Assembly: GCA_947494335.1 (NCBI GenBank)
Contig: CANLUT010000004.1
Location: forward strand, 124,001 to 188,000
Reading direction: 5' to 3'
Source: Oligoflexales bacterium
GTDB lineage: Bacteria; Bdellovibrionota_B; Oligoflexia; Oligoflexales; RGVZ01
Length of the DNA stretch: 64,000 nt
Shown here in pieces: positions 45,953-55,044 of the stretch (the stretch's first letter is position 1; each line of letters opens with the position of its first letter). Under the pieces are notes generated by a model. It did not search any database and was not told the origin of the DNA. It saw only the letters and a program-made list of their open reading frames with translations. The translations under genes were made by a program, and so were the position numbers.

Positions 45953-46822
45953 CTAAATCCATTGGCCAGCTAGGGAAACATTATACCCACTTCGGGCCTG
46001 CTCGATCAAAGCTGATATCGACAAATCATCGCCATAAAATACTTTTACAAGACAAAGACCCCCCGCAGGAGCCGTAGCGGGGGCAAGCTCGCGATTGCGG
46101 CCATCCAAAATCTTCCTTAAGTCACCTACAGAAATTTTACCTCGGCCTACCGCCATTAGTGAGCCAACCATATTACGAACCATTTGCTTGAGAAAGCCAT
46201 CTCCAAGAACCCAAATTTCGAGAAGTGGATGCTTGTTAACAATTAGAACCTCACGTACTGTTCTGATTTTAGTTCTCGCCGAGCTATCAACCGCACAAAA
46301 ACTTGTAAAATCGTGAGTACCGACAAAAACTCTCGCGGCCTGCTCCATTGCAACCAGATCTAGCTCTGCTGTTTGCGTCCATGCTGATGGCGTTACAAGA
46401 GGATTCTCCCCGGAAGAGCGCCAAATAGAATAACGATAGATCTTCCCGGTACAATTTATAATTGGATGAAATGTGTCATCGACCACTGCGGCATGCTTGA
46501 CACGAACATCAGCGGGCATCAGAGCATTTACAGACCTTACAATTCTCAAAGGATTGACCCCTGTCACCGTTTTAAACGTGACAACTTGATCTTCGGCGTG
46601 AACACCAGCATCCGTGCGACTTGCAGACGTGATTCTGACGGGATGGCGGCAAAAGATCGCCAATGCCTTCTCAACGTGATCCTGAATTCCCATGCCGCTG
46701 GGCTGACTTTGAAAACCATGATAACGAGTTCCGATGTAGGCTAAGCTCAATCGATAAAGACTCTGCGTCACCGGAACAGCACTAGAGCTGGACTCTGAGG
46801 ATGCTTCATTTAAATGTTTCAA
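45953..46822 (-). CDS. truA: tRNA pseudouridine synthase A
   Basis: 289 residues. Modifies U38-U40 in tRNA anticodon stems. YRLSLAYIGTRYHGFQ at the N-terminus, SASRTDAGVHA with catalytic D71, RYSIW and FLKQMVRNMVG are TruA signatures. About 20 Ser/Glu-rich residues precede the usual start. TTG 46822 is preceded by AGGA at 7 bases, so the extension may be real. It overlaps the upstream barrel-like gene by 17 bases. Confidence 0.95.
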   Translation of the reverse strand: MKHLNEASSESSSSAVPVTQSLYRLSLAYIGTRYHGFQSQPSGMGIQDHVEKALAIFCRHPVRITSASRTDAGVHAEDQVVTFKTVTGVNPLRIVRSVNALMPADVRVKHAAVVDDTFHPIINCTGKIYRYSIWRSSGENPLVTPSAWTQTAELDLVAMEQAARVFVGTHDFTSFCAVDSSARTKIRTVREVLIVNKHPLLEIWVLGDGFLKQMVRNMVGSLMAVGRGKISVGDLRKILDGRNRELAPATAPAGGLCLVKVFYGDDLSISALIEQARSGYNVSLAGQWI

Positions 46823-48005
46823 ATGTGAATCCTACGCCAACGACCTGCCGACCAAACGAAAGACCGCCGACCGTTCTCGACTTTACTTGCTCAGCAAAAC
46901 CGGACAGGAACACATAGCCGACACCCATCGAGTCCACCATCGAGCGAACAGTCTGCTCATCCAAGTAATTCAGCAAAATGTGAACTGAAGCTCCGGTGCT
47001 AACTGCGGGTTTGCGACCCGTATTTGTGTAAGTACGCGTGGATGTCGACGTAGAATCCGCCAACCCCGATCCAAAGGATCCAAACGGTGATACAAATGAT
47101 GACGCGCTATCTCTGGTTTCCTGCCACCACCCATACTCACCAGCACCCCACACATCGACAACCAGCCATTTGCGACTAAATGGTGTGATCTGAATCTTCG
47201 CCCCAAGCTGGATCGGCATAAAAAGTAGCGAGGTTTTGCTATTGTTATCGACGGTGATTTGATCACAGGACGTAATTTGTGAGTTTTCTACCACGCCCGA
47301 AATTGCTTTACCCCGAGCTGAATAGGACCCCATGCGCATCGTGATTCCGGGATTAATCCACCAATCAAGTGGGAACCAGTCGCCAGTCATTGAGTAGTAA
47401 GTTTGAGGCTTCCCGTACAACTTGTCGTAGCACTTCTGACCTTCATTGAATTTTGGTTGGTTCCCGGCTATCTGGATACGGTAGCGACCAAACACGCGAC
47501 CACCGTAAATCCCCTTAACGCCTGATTCCAACTGCTTTGGACTCGCGGCGACATCGTCACTTTGACCATCCTCGACTTTGTTCAGCGATGCCTTCTCATC
47601 ACTGGCCGTCTCGTTATCTTGATCGGAAGCTTCGATTTGATCCTGACTCGCAGTCTCCTCAGTTGTTGAGGGCTCAGGGACAGGCGCATCAGTTGGAGCT
47701 GCAGACTCCACAGCACGCGACGTTTCATTGCCTGATGATGGCGCTGCATCGGTCGATGGCTCGGCTAAAACCGCAGGCTGCGTAGCCTCTGGTGCTGGGA
47801 GCGGATTATTAGAAGCAGGCGGTGGAGTGACAGAATTAGCGGCATCGGCAGCAGCCGCATTCGAACTATCAAGGGTCGTATCCTCAATCGGAGACAAGGG
47901 CGCTGGAGCTTCGACAGAGCCTTCGTCTTGCCCGTAAGCTGTTACATGGGAGCCTGTAAGCACGACCACCACAGATAGGACGATTTTATAAAGATTTAAA
48001 TACAT
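46806..48005 (-). CDS. Exported protein with Ala/Pro/Glu-rich linker and barrel-like domain
   Basis: About 399 residues from ATG 48005, which has GGAGG 6 bases upstream; the frame reaches 48128 but inside asd. Residues 1-25 form a signal peptide. Then about 120 residues of low complexity rich in Ala, Pro, Glu, Ser and Thr, then a strand-rich domain (VFGRYRIQIAG, WFPLDWWINPGITMRMG, VVDVWGAGEYGWW) ending VGFTFETFK. Probably an outer-membrane protein with a periplasmic tether. Located between asd and truA in the envelope operon. No family recognised. Confidence 0.6.
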   Translation of the reverse strand: MYLNLYKIVLSVVVVLTGSHVTAYGQDEGSVEAPAPLSPIEDTTLDSSNAAAADAANSVTPPPASNNPLPAPEATQPAVLAEPSTDAAPSSGNETSRAVESAAPTDAPVPEPSTTEETASQDQIEASDQDNETASDEKASLNKVEDGQSDDVAASPKQLESGVKGIYGGRVFGRYRIQIAGNQPKFNEGQKCYDKLYGKPQTYYSMTGDWFPLDWWINPGITMRMGSYSARGKAISGVVENSQITSCDQITVDNNSKTSLLFMPIQLGAKIQITPFSRKWLVVDVWGAGEYGWWQETRDSASSFVSPFGSFGSGLADSTSTSTRTYTNTGRKPAVSTGASVHILLNYLDEQTVRSMVDSMGVGYVFLSGFAEQVKSRTVGGLSFGRQVVGVGFTFETFK

Positions 48006-48021
48006 AATCAGCCTCCACTTA

Positions 48022-49029
48022 TTAATGGTAACTGATCGCCTCCAGAATTTGAACCGCGTTAGTGGCGGCGCCCTTCTTGAGATTGTCTGCCACGACCCAC
48101 ATTTGAAGCCAGTCACTACGCTCAGCATCGATAGGAGTCCTTACCCTAGCCACATGCACGCCTTGATCTCCAGCAATACCTCTCGGAGTGGGGAATGCAG
48201 CATGAGCATCCTCTGTATGCACTGTTAAGCCTTTGAATCCAGTCATCGCCTCAATAGCCTCCCGTCTCGACACGGGTTTCGAGAGTTGCACACTCACAGC
48301 TTCACTATGACAGTGATAGACCGGCACCCGAACCGTGGTTGCCATTACTGGCAAGTTCGGCTTTCCAAAAATTTTTCGAGTCTCCCGGACCATTTTTTCT
48401 TCTTCAAAGCAATGACCGGAACCATCCAAAACATCAATTCCTGGTAGCACGTTGTAGGCAATGGGCTGAGCGTAGACCTCAGCTTTCGGATCTTGAAACT
48501 TGAAAATCGACTCAACCTGAGTCGCAAGCTCTTTTATACCTTTTTGGCCTGTTCCTGATACCGATTGATAGGTGGCAACCTGAACTTGTTCGACACCAAA
48601 TTTGTCCATCAATGGCTTTAAAGCGACGACCATCTGTATTGTAGAGCAGTTAGGGTTGGCAATAATCACGCCCTTAGGCAATCCGCGAAGAGCTTCCGGG
48701 TTAACCTCGGGAACAACTAAAGGGACGCCGTCAACCATGCGCCAGGCAGAACTATTATCAATGACAGTCACGCCCAGGTCAGCAATCGCTTTAGCATTCT
48801 GACGCGAGAAAGAGCCTCCAGCACTCATCAGACACGCATCAAGACCTCGCATTGCCTCCAGACTAAAAGGCTTGACCTCATGCGACTTGCCACGGAACGT
48901 CAATACTTCGCCAGCACTTCTTGGAGATGCAAAAAGCTTGATATCGATATGATTTATATTCGAGTTTTCTAGGTCGGAGATCATCTCACGACCCACAGCA
49001 CCCGTGGCACCAACGATCGCAACCTTCAT
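48022..49029 (-). CDS. asd: Aspartate-semialdehyde dehydrogenase
   Basis: 335 residues. Makes aspartate semialdehyde for lysine, diaminopimelate, threonine and methionine, so it feeds peptidoglycan cross-linking. Start KVAIVGATGAVGREM (NADP site), SAGGSFS, NSSAWRM, catalytic C128 in NPNCST, and YHCHSEAV carrying the catalytic-region His. Its ATG shares a base with the pssA stop (TAATG), indicating coupled translation. Confidence 0.96.
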   Translation of the reverse strand: MKVAIVGATGAVGREMISDLENSNINHIDIKLFASPRSAGEVLTFRGKSHEVKPFSLEAMRGLDACLMSAGGSFSRQNAKAIADLGVTVIDNSSAWRMVDGVPLVVPEVNPEALRGLPKGVIIANPNCSTIQMVVALKPLMDKFGVEQVQVATYQSVSGTGQKGIKELATQVESIFKFQDPKAEVYAQPIAYNVLPGIDVLDGSGHCFEEEKMVRETRKIFGKPNLPVMATTVRVPVYHCHSEAVSVQLSKPVSRREAIEAMTGFKGLTVHTEDAHAAFPTPRGIAGDQGVHVARVRTPIDAERSDWLQMWVVADNLKKGAATNAVQILEAISYH

Positions 49030-49880
49030 TAGTGATCCTCATCACCGCTCGGAGCGGCAAAAATATCGTCCTCACTGGTTAGTTTCGTAAGCCCGAATGC
49101 CCATGCTAGCGGGCCCGTCAATACGTAGGTAAAAATCAGAACAAATCCTACAACTTCAGGTGCATACGCAACAAAGGAGATCAGTATCACTAATAACACA
49201 AGCAGCTGAAATGGCTTTATCGACTGAAACTTCAAAACCTTGTGGGACTTATAGATAATGTTACTAACCATTAGCAGAGCCAAAATAGGCCCCATCACCA
49301 CCAGAAACATTTTTCTAAAGTCGGGGCTCAGAAAAATCGAGATGATCGGCAAGTCGATAAGATTATCTACAGCGTGTCGCTGATCAAGATCAACCATAAA
49401 TGAAATAAAGCTTGCTACGGTGATCGCAGCCATCGGAATAGGAAGACCTGTGAAGTCCCCAGAGGCCTTACCAATGGAGCTTAACACGTTGAATCGCGCC
49501 AAACGAAGTGCACCGCAGGCCATAAACATGAAACAGGCCACCCAACCAATTCTACCAAGCTCCAGAAGGCCGTATTGATACATTAAAAAAGCTGGCGCAA
49601 CTCCAAACGACACACAGTCGCAAAGAGAATCGTACTGCACGCCGAACTCACTTGTACCCTTGGTTAGTCGCGCCACTCGACCATCAAGGACATCAAATAT
49701 TGCGGCAAGAAAGATGGCCACAGAAGCCCAACCAAACTGGCCGTTTAGACTTTTGATTATGGAAAAAAAACCAAAAAACAAATTTCCGGTCGTTATTAGA
49801 TTGGGTAGAATATAAACTGCACCACCTAATCGTCCTCCAGGTTTTCCTTCACTTGTAAATTGACCAGTCATAGTTATCAC
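49029..49880 (-). CDS. pssA: CDP-diacylglycerol-serine O-phosphatidyltransferase
   Basis: 283 residues, several membrane helices. Makes phosphatidylserine, the precursor of phosphatidylethanolamine, from the CDP-diacylglycerol produced by CdsA upstream. The CDP-alcohol transferase motif is complete: D66-G67, A70-R71, G80, D84, D88. Length and hydrophobic profile fit PssA type II. A 45-base gap follows tsaB; asd overlaps by one base. No psd gene is in the window. Confidence 0.94.
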   Translation of the reverse strand: MITMTGQFTSEGKPGGRLGGAVYILPNLITTGNLFFGFFSIIKSLNGQFGWASVAIFLAAIFDVLDGRVARLTKGTSEFGVQYDSLCDCVSFGVAPAFLMYQYGLLELGRIGWVACFMFMACGALRLARFNVLSSIGKASGDFTGLPIPMAAITVASFISFMVDLDQRHAVDNLIDLPIISIFLSPDFRKMFLVVMGPILALLMVSNIIYKSHKVLKFQSIKPFQLLVLLVILISFVAYAPEVVGFVLIFTYVLTGPLAWAFGLTKLTSEDDIFAAPSGDEDH

Positions 49881-49925
49881 ACCTCATCACGTTAGCTAGT
49901 CGCTACCATAGATTGTCAATTCCAG

Positions 49926-50621
49926 CTATTTTCTAGCTTTCTCCTCAACAGTCGACTGCCGTAGGTAAATTGCAGATGGCATGTCGACTGACCAATTCAA
50001 TACTGTGTCTGTCGAAAGTCTATCATCAATCGCCAACAAAGCCAGCCGTGCACTTTCCCTAAGATCCAACAACTCAATAGAATTAGCATGCAGGCAGTTT
50101 GCCTTTTCAACTAAAGCATCCCATTGACCCAACACTTTCCAATCGAGTGACTTTAAAGTGTCACCCAGATCTTTAGCCAAATCTATCGCATACAAGCTAG
50201 AAACGCCTTGTCTCACCACCGCAAAAAATCCAGTGGACTTGGTCGAAGGAAGAAAAAGAGCAATATCACGCGAAGCTATTTTGCTAACATTAAGCGCCAA
50301 GAGCTCCAAGGATGAAACACCTGCGATAGCAGTCTCCACGCCCGACGTCTCAACTAAGCCCTTAAAGAAACCATAGGCGTAGGCTATCCCCACCCTAATA
50401 CCAGTAAAGGATCCTGGCCCCTGTGACACGACAACGCGCCTGATGTCCGTGAGCGACGTATTTGCGCTTCGAACCGCCTCTTCCACCATCAGAGGTAATT
50501 GCCGAGCACTATTTTGAACGTCAGGGGCGACTTGGCAATAAACCAGCCCCTGACTTGCATGACGAAGCCCAACGGCGGCTCCAAAAATCGATGTATCAAT
50601 GAGTAAATCATGTTGTGGCAT
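49926..50621 (-). CDS. tsaB: tRNA threonylcarbamoyladenosine biosynthesis protein TsaB
   Basis: 231 residues, matching TsaB length. LLIDTS at the N-terminus (degenerate ATP strand), then VVVSQGPGSFTGIRVGIAYA and the GVSSLELLA helix, the TsaB signature. TsaB scaffolds TsaD and TsaE in making t6A37 of ANN-decoding tRNAs. Only 1 base separates it from rseP. Confidence 0.93.
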   Translation of the reverse strand: MPQHDLLIDTSIFGAAVGLRHASQGLVYCQVAPDVQNSARQLPLMVEEAVRSANTSLTDIRRVVVSQGPGSFTGIRVGIAYAYGFFKGLVETSGVETAIAGVSSLELLALNVSKIASRDIALFLPSTKSTGFFAVVRQGVSSLYAIDLAKDLGDTLKSLDWKVLGQWDALVEKANCLHANSIELLDLRESARLALLAIDDRLSTDTVLNWSVDMPSAIYLRQSTVEEKARK

Positions 50622-50622
50622 A

Positions 50623-52341
50623 TTAGTTCAGAATACTCCGAACCATGGAACTCCAAAATCTGCTTAGATCATTGTAGAGAGCAAGAATGACCAGGGACAT
50701 GACAATGACAAAACCAATCTTCTGAAAGTTCTCGATCGTTGATTCCTCAATCGGCGCACGCTTCACCCCCTCGGCAGCCAGTAAAAGCAACTGCCCACCG
50801 TCCAAAACGGGGATAGGAAATAAATTAACTAAGCCTAGATTTATCGAGATCACCGCCATACTTGCAAAAAAGGCCATCCATCCAGCCTTCGCCGAATCAC
50901 CCGCAACTTTTGCAATCATCACTGGACCTCCGAGAGCCTTGACTGGCATGGAGCCGCTGATGATCATCCATAGGCTGGTCACCATCATGGATGTTTGCGT
51001 GTAACCCTCATCGATAGCCACTAAAGCCGCTTTGTAAGGGTTTGCCTCGCGATTGATCACAGGGTCAGGCAACGCAGTCTGACCAAGCATACCAACGTCC
51101 AAGACATAGGCCGTGACTGCGCCCTCTGGTAATTGCAATTCTACCGGTTTAAGTGCGACTTTAACTGTAAGTGGTTTAAAGTCTCTGATGAGATCCAACG
51201 TGACGTCAGGTTTACGCCAATTTTCCATGACTTCCTGAAGCCCGAAAATGTTTTTGATCTTACCCCCATCCCAGGCAACAATTCGATCCCCCGGTCGCAG
51301 CACGTCCATTGTAACTCCGCGAGGAAAACCAACTGTAAGATGGCTATCAACAGCCCCGAGCGTCTGCGCGTACGCACGGTCCGACTCAGAACCTATACTT
51401 GGCCACCGACTCACATTTAACTGAACTAACCGCGGGTCTGCTGTAACTTTTTCCTTTAATTTTCCAGCATCATCTTCAACGATCGAGACTGGTCTGACGG
51501 AGACTTTGACACTTTTGACGCCAGAGCGGGACCATTGACTAAATAAGTGAAACGTTTCATGTAGACCATGAATTCTATGCTCAACTCCCTGGGTATCAAA
51601 CCAACCTTCGACGCGATCACCAGTGACGAGACCATCTTTGTACAGAACCGAATCTTGGGAAAGCAGCGTAACAACAGCACTTGGATAACCTAAAGCAACA
51701 CCAACGCGACCGATTTTGGAGGTTGAGCCGAAGATGCTGCGTCCCGTAACCGCTTCTGGCGTGACCTCCTTTTCAAGGACTGTCCCCTCTCTATCGACGA
51801 CAATCTTTAGAGGTCGATCAGGGCTTTTTTGAAACAACCGCTCGATATCGGACCAACCCTTGACTTTCCGACCATCAACCTCAAGAAACCGATCACCGGG
51901 TAAAATTCCTGCCTGTTGCGCACGGCCACCTTCGATAACATCCCCGACCTGAGCCGGTGGGTGTTCAATGCCATGCATGACCATCGCCCACAAAATAACG
52001 AAAGCGAGAAGAAAATTCGCAAGGGGACCGGCAACGACAATGAGTGCTCGCTTCCAAACAGGCGCCTGCCAAAAAAGTGTGCCTGTCACTGAATCCGGCA
52101 CATCTTCATTGCGATAACTTCCATAGAACTTCACATACCCGCCAAGTGGAATCCAACCGATCAGGTAGTCGGTCTGACCTCGACGAAATGCTGCTATGCG
52201 ATGTCCAAAGCCGATAGCAAACTTTTCAATCGCAACACCACACCAGCGACCAACTAAATAGTGACCTAACTCATGGAATAGTATCAATGAGCCAAGCATG
52301 ATGAGCATCGCTATGATGGGATGTGAAAATATATTTTGCAT
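50623..52341 (-). CDS. rseP: Site-2 intramembrane zinc protease RseP
   Basis: 572 residues; E. coli RseP has 450. HELGH at 23-27 in the first membrane helix binds zinc, with IPVLDGGQ in a later helix completing the site and LGGYVK between. The periplasmic region has a clear PDZ domain (about 125-190), a second-like segment (about 210-310) and a third (about 340-430), so there may be three rather than two. RseP cleaves membrane anti-sigma factors and spent signal peptides. Located between cdsA and tsaB; the dxr gene usual between cdsA and rseP is absent. Confidence 0.94.
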   Translation of the reverse strand: MQNIFSHPIIAMLIMLGSLILFHELGHYLVGRWCGVAIEKFAIGFGHRIAAFRRGQTDYLIGWIPLGGYVKFYGSYRNEDVPDSVTGTLFWQAPVWKRALIVVAGPLANFLLAFVILWAMVMHGIEHPPAQVGDVIEGGRAQQAGILPGDRFLEVDGRKVKGWSDIERLFQKSPDRPLKIVVDREGTVLEKEVTPEAVTGRSIFGSTSKIGRVGVALGYPSAVVTLLSQDSVLYKDGLVTGDRVEGWFDTQGVEHRIHGLHETFHLFSQWSRSGVKSVKVSVRPVSIVEDDAGKLKEKVTADPRLVQLNVSRWPSIGSESDRAYAQTLGAVDSHLTVGFPRGVTMDVLRPGDRIVAWDGGKIKNIFGLQEVMENWRKPDVTLDLIRDFKPLTVKVALKPVELQLPEGAVTAYVLDVGMLGQTALPDPVINREANPYKAALVAIDEGYTQTSMMVTSLWMIISGSMPVKALGGPVMIAKVAGDSAKAGWMAFFASMAVISINLGLVNLFPIPVLDGGQLLLLAAEGVKRAPIEESTIENFQKIGFVIVMSLVILALYNDLSRFWSSMVRSILN

Positions 52342-52381
52342 ATCATCTCCAGACCATCAGCCATCACTTTGAAAAATCTGA

Positions 52382-53278
52382 TTAGTGGGCTGCAGCAACG
52401 TAAAGAATAAACCATATCACAGGAGCAGCAAACAGCACTCCGTCTATGCGATCAAGTAAACCACCATGACCTGGCAACAGCGATCCCGAATCTTTAACCC
52501 CGGTAAATCTTTTAATGACCGATTCAACAAGGTCGCCCAATTGTCCCGCAATTCCCCCAAAAAATCCACAAACCAGAGCGGTGGACGTACCGCCACTCAA
52601 ATCATGGTAAAAGTTCAAATGCCAGACAACGGCTCCTATCATGCTGGCTAAAAGCCCTGCGATTGCACCTTCCCAGGTTTTTTTGGGACTTTTGTTCGGC
52701 GATAGCTTGTGTTTTCCAAAGAAGCGCCCACCAAAATAACCACCCGTATCACCCATCCAAACAATTACAAGAACCAGAAGTAGTTGGCGGCTAAAGGGCT
52801 CATTTACATAAAGATCCCAAACTACTAGCCAAGGGAATCCTGCGTACGAAAGGCTGAGCGTAAAACCAAGCACTCGCGCCATTTCAGCTTCAATACCCTT
52901 GGTCGCAAAAACCGCAGCAATCATGGCGAACGTAAGTCCCAAGACAACAATACTGCGATCAGCAGGAAGATTATAAGCAGCGGAAAGAATGAAAATCGCC
53001 CCCATCACACCACAGCAAAAAAGGGCTAAAATTCGGTAATGAGACGTCCTGTTGGCTGCGATATAGATTTCTCCGGTCTCAGATCGCTCTCCACCAACCA
53101 ATGAATAGTTGCGCAGCATCTCATCGAGTCTTGGCTGAATCATCATAGACATTTCAAAAACTGAAAGACTGATTGCAAAAAGGAGTAACAAAGCCACCGA
53201 CCACGATGGACCATAGATCAGAAGCCCAAGAATAGTCGGCAGCAATACCGCCGCAGTGAGAATTCTAGTTCTCAGCAT
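52382..53278 (-). CDS. cdsA: Phosphatidate cytidylyltransferase
   Basis: 298 residues, about eight membrane helices. Makes CDP-diacylglycerol from phosphatidic acid and CTP. The family signature is complete near the C-terminus: SVIKRFTGVKDSG, then LPGHGGLLDRID. GDTGGYFGG and SPKKTWEG precede it. An insert of about 30 residues near residue 60 is soluble. It overlaps uppS by 7 bases and its product feeds pssA in the same operon. Confidence 0.96.
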   Translation of the reverse strand: MLRTRILTAAVLLPTILGLLIYGPSWSVALLLLFAISLSVFEMSMMIQPRLDEMLRNYSLVGGERSETGEIYIAANRTSHYRILALFCCGVMGAIFILSAAYNLPADRSIVVLGLTFAMIAAVFATKGIEAEMARVLGFTLSLSYAGFPWLVVWDLYVNEPFSRQLLLVLVIVWMGDTGGYFGGRFFGKHKLSPNKSPKKTWEGAIAGLLASMIGAVVWHLNFYHDLSGGTSTALVCGFFGGIAGQLGDLVESVIKRFTGVKDSGSLLPGHGGLLDRIDGVLFAAPVIWFILYVAAAH

Positions 53279-54075
53279 GTACGAAGACCTTCAACACTTG
53301 TGGATGAATCCGAATTGGCTTGAGCCACTTGAGCCGAGGTCATGCCAAACCGTCGCTCACGCGATCCAAAGTGCTGAATAGCCTTAGCAAATTCATCGCG
53401 AGTGAAGTCTGGCCACATCACAGGAGCAAAGTAAAACTCCGAATAGGCGGACTGCCACAGTAAAAAGTTGCTGATTCTCAATTCCCCGCTGGTGCGGATT
53501 ACAAGGTCTGGATCCGGCAGACCCGCAGTGTCCAAAAAAGAAGAAACAAGCTGTTGGTCTATCTGTTCCTTAGATATTCGACCTGCTGCCACTTCTGAAG
53601 CGATCATTTTCATCGCCCTGGTAATTTCAGCCCGCGCCCCATAACTGATAGCGACGTTTAGGATTAATCCCGAATTTGCCGACAACAACTCCTTGGTCTC
53701 GGCAATCAGCTTGCGTAAGGATGGTGACAACCTGCTGAGATCCCCAATCACCCTGAACTGCACATTCTGACGATTCAATTCGTCACGCTCTTTGCGCAAG
53801 TAGTGCTCCAAAAGATGCATGATCACGCCAACTTCATCTAGAGGGCGATTCCAATTTTCGTCGCTGAAAGCATAGAGGGTAAGGACTTCGATCCCCCATT
53901 GTCCCGCTTGCTCGACTATTTCGCGAACCCGCTCAGCGCCATACTTATGGCCAAAGACCCTGGGCCGCCCGCGTTGCTTAGCCCAACGACCGTTACCATC
54001 CATAATCATGGCAACATGACGGGGAAGGGAGCTCCGCGGTACATTTAACAGGGTCGTTAAACCTAAAGGAGGCAT
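53272..54075 (-). CDS. uppS: Undecaprenyl diphosphate synthase
   Basis: 267 residues. Builds the C55 lipid carrier used by MurG and MurJ. VAMIMDGNGRWAKQRG (catalytic D26), then LTLYAFSDENWNRP, NVAISYGAR and LVIRTSGELRISNFLLWQ: all cis-prenyltransferase signatures. ATG 54075 with AGGA 8 bases upstream. First gene of the 12-gene minus-strand envelope run ending with murG. A perfect 14-bp palindrome lies 14 bases upstream of its start. Confidence 0.96.
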   Translation of the reverse strand: MPPLGLTTLLNVPRSSLPRHVAMIMDGNGRWAKQRGRPRVFGHKYGAERVREIVEQAGQWGIEVLTLYAFSDENWNRPLDEVGVIMHLLEHYLRKERDELNRQNVQFRVIGDLSRLSPSLRKLIAETKELLSANSGLILNVAISYGARAEITRAMKMIASEVAAGRISKEQIDQQLVSSFLDTAGLPDPDLVIRTSGELRISNFLLWQSAYSEFYFAPVMWPDFTRDEFAKAIQHFGSRERRFGMTSAQVAQANSDSSTSVEGLRTC

Positions 54076-54088
54076 TAAGTCGTCCTGA

Positions 54089-54102
54089 ACTTTAGCTAAA
54101 GT
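54089..54102. repeat. Perfect 14-bp palindrome in a divergent promoter region
   Basis: ACTTTAGCTAAAGT, in the gap between the divergent uppS and RsmI-like genes. A candidate operator or a chance palindrome; no second copy noticed. Confidence 0.4.
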
Positions 54103-54198
54103 CGCTCTTTTACTGACACAAACGAGCCCCGAGGTGTAACATATTGACCTGTGAGCGTCTACGAGATTGAAATAAGCACCCCAACCAATGGAAATTAC

Positions 54199-55044
54199 AT
54201 GACAAATAGCACCGCTAGCCCCCGTCTTGGAACACTATGGATGGCAGCAACGACCCTGGGGGACATCAAAGATATTCCGCTGAGATCATTGGAGCTTTTG
54301 CGAACATGCCCATTCCTCATATTTGAGGAGGACAAACAGGCTCGTCAATTCCTCAAGGCTGCAGGGGTGCAAAGGCAGTGGATGCGTTACACCGAGCAGC
54401 GTGAGGCGTTTACTCTCGAAGAGTTGGAACGAGAACTCAAGGCTGGAAACGATGCTCTTTACATGAGTGATCAAGGCACTCCCGGACTCGCAGACCCTGG
54501 ACGCGACATTGTCGAAGTCGCTGTGCGTATTGGCGCCAATTTGCGGGTTGTTCCTGGGCCAAGCTCGCTAACGGCAACGATTTCCGTGTGCCCGATCGAC
54601 TGTAGACGATTTCAATTCGCCGGATTTCCACCGCGAGACGAAGAAGATAGGGAAAATTTCTTCCGCGAGCAGTTCGACCACCCTTGGCCAACCGTGTTGT
54701 TCGATACCCCTTACCGCATGAAGCAGTTTTTTGAGAGTCTTGAAAAAGTTTTACGTGGCAGCGGTCGTAAAGTTTTTGTTGGCGTCGACATTAGTGGAGC
54801 GGCCGAAGATTTTTGGTATGGAACCGCAGAAGCGATCGCTATAAGGGTCAAAAATCTTCCTGAGAAACTTAATTACGTTGTCATCGTCGCCGGTAACGGC
54901 ACCGTATCAAGACCGAACTCTCGTCGTCTTCAGGCTAAAATGACAAGCAGCAAACCAAAAGAACAAAGATCTATGCGTCCTGATTTTTTCAAATCAGCAC
55001 CCAATTCCAAACCGAGACATTCAAGACCTAAGAAACGCCGGTGA
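54199..55044 (+). CDS. RsmI-like tetrapyrrole-methylase-family SAM methyltransferase
   Basis: About 281 residues from ATG 54199; GTG 54151 would add 16. Resembles RsmI, which 2'-O-methylates C1402 of 16S rRNA, but diverged: GTLWMAATTLGD replaces the usual GTLYLVATPIGN, MSDQGTPGLADPG replaces SDAGTP-SDPG, and VPGPSSL and GFPPRD are retained. The last 45 residues are a basic, Lys/Arg/Ser/Pro-rich tail that could bind RNA. A paralogue or a different methylase is possible. Its end overlaps the convergent perM by 17 bases. Confidence 0.75.
   Translation: MTNSTASPRLGTLWMAATTLGDIKDIPLRSLELLRTCPFLIFEEDKQARQFLKAAGVQRQWMRYTEQREAFTLEELERELKAGNDALYMSDQGTPGLADPGRDIVEVAVRIGANLRVVPGPSSLTATISVCPIDCRRFQFAGFPPRDEEDRENFFREQFDHPWPTVLFDTPYRMKQFFESLEKVLRGSGRKVFVGVDISGAAEDFWYGTAEAIAIRVKNLPEKLNYVVIVAGNGTVSRPNSRRLQAKMTSSKPKEQRSMRPDFFKSAPNSKPRHSRPKKRR

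Noticed and set aside
48006-48128. Upstream extension of the barrel-like protein frame into asd
   Set aside because: ATG 48005 has GGAGG 6 bases upstream and a clean signal peptide; the extension only overlaps asd.
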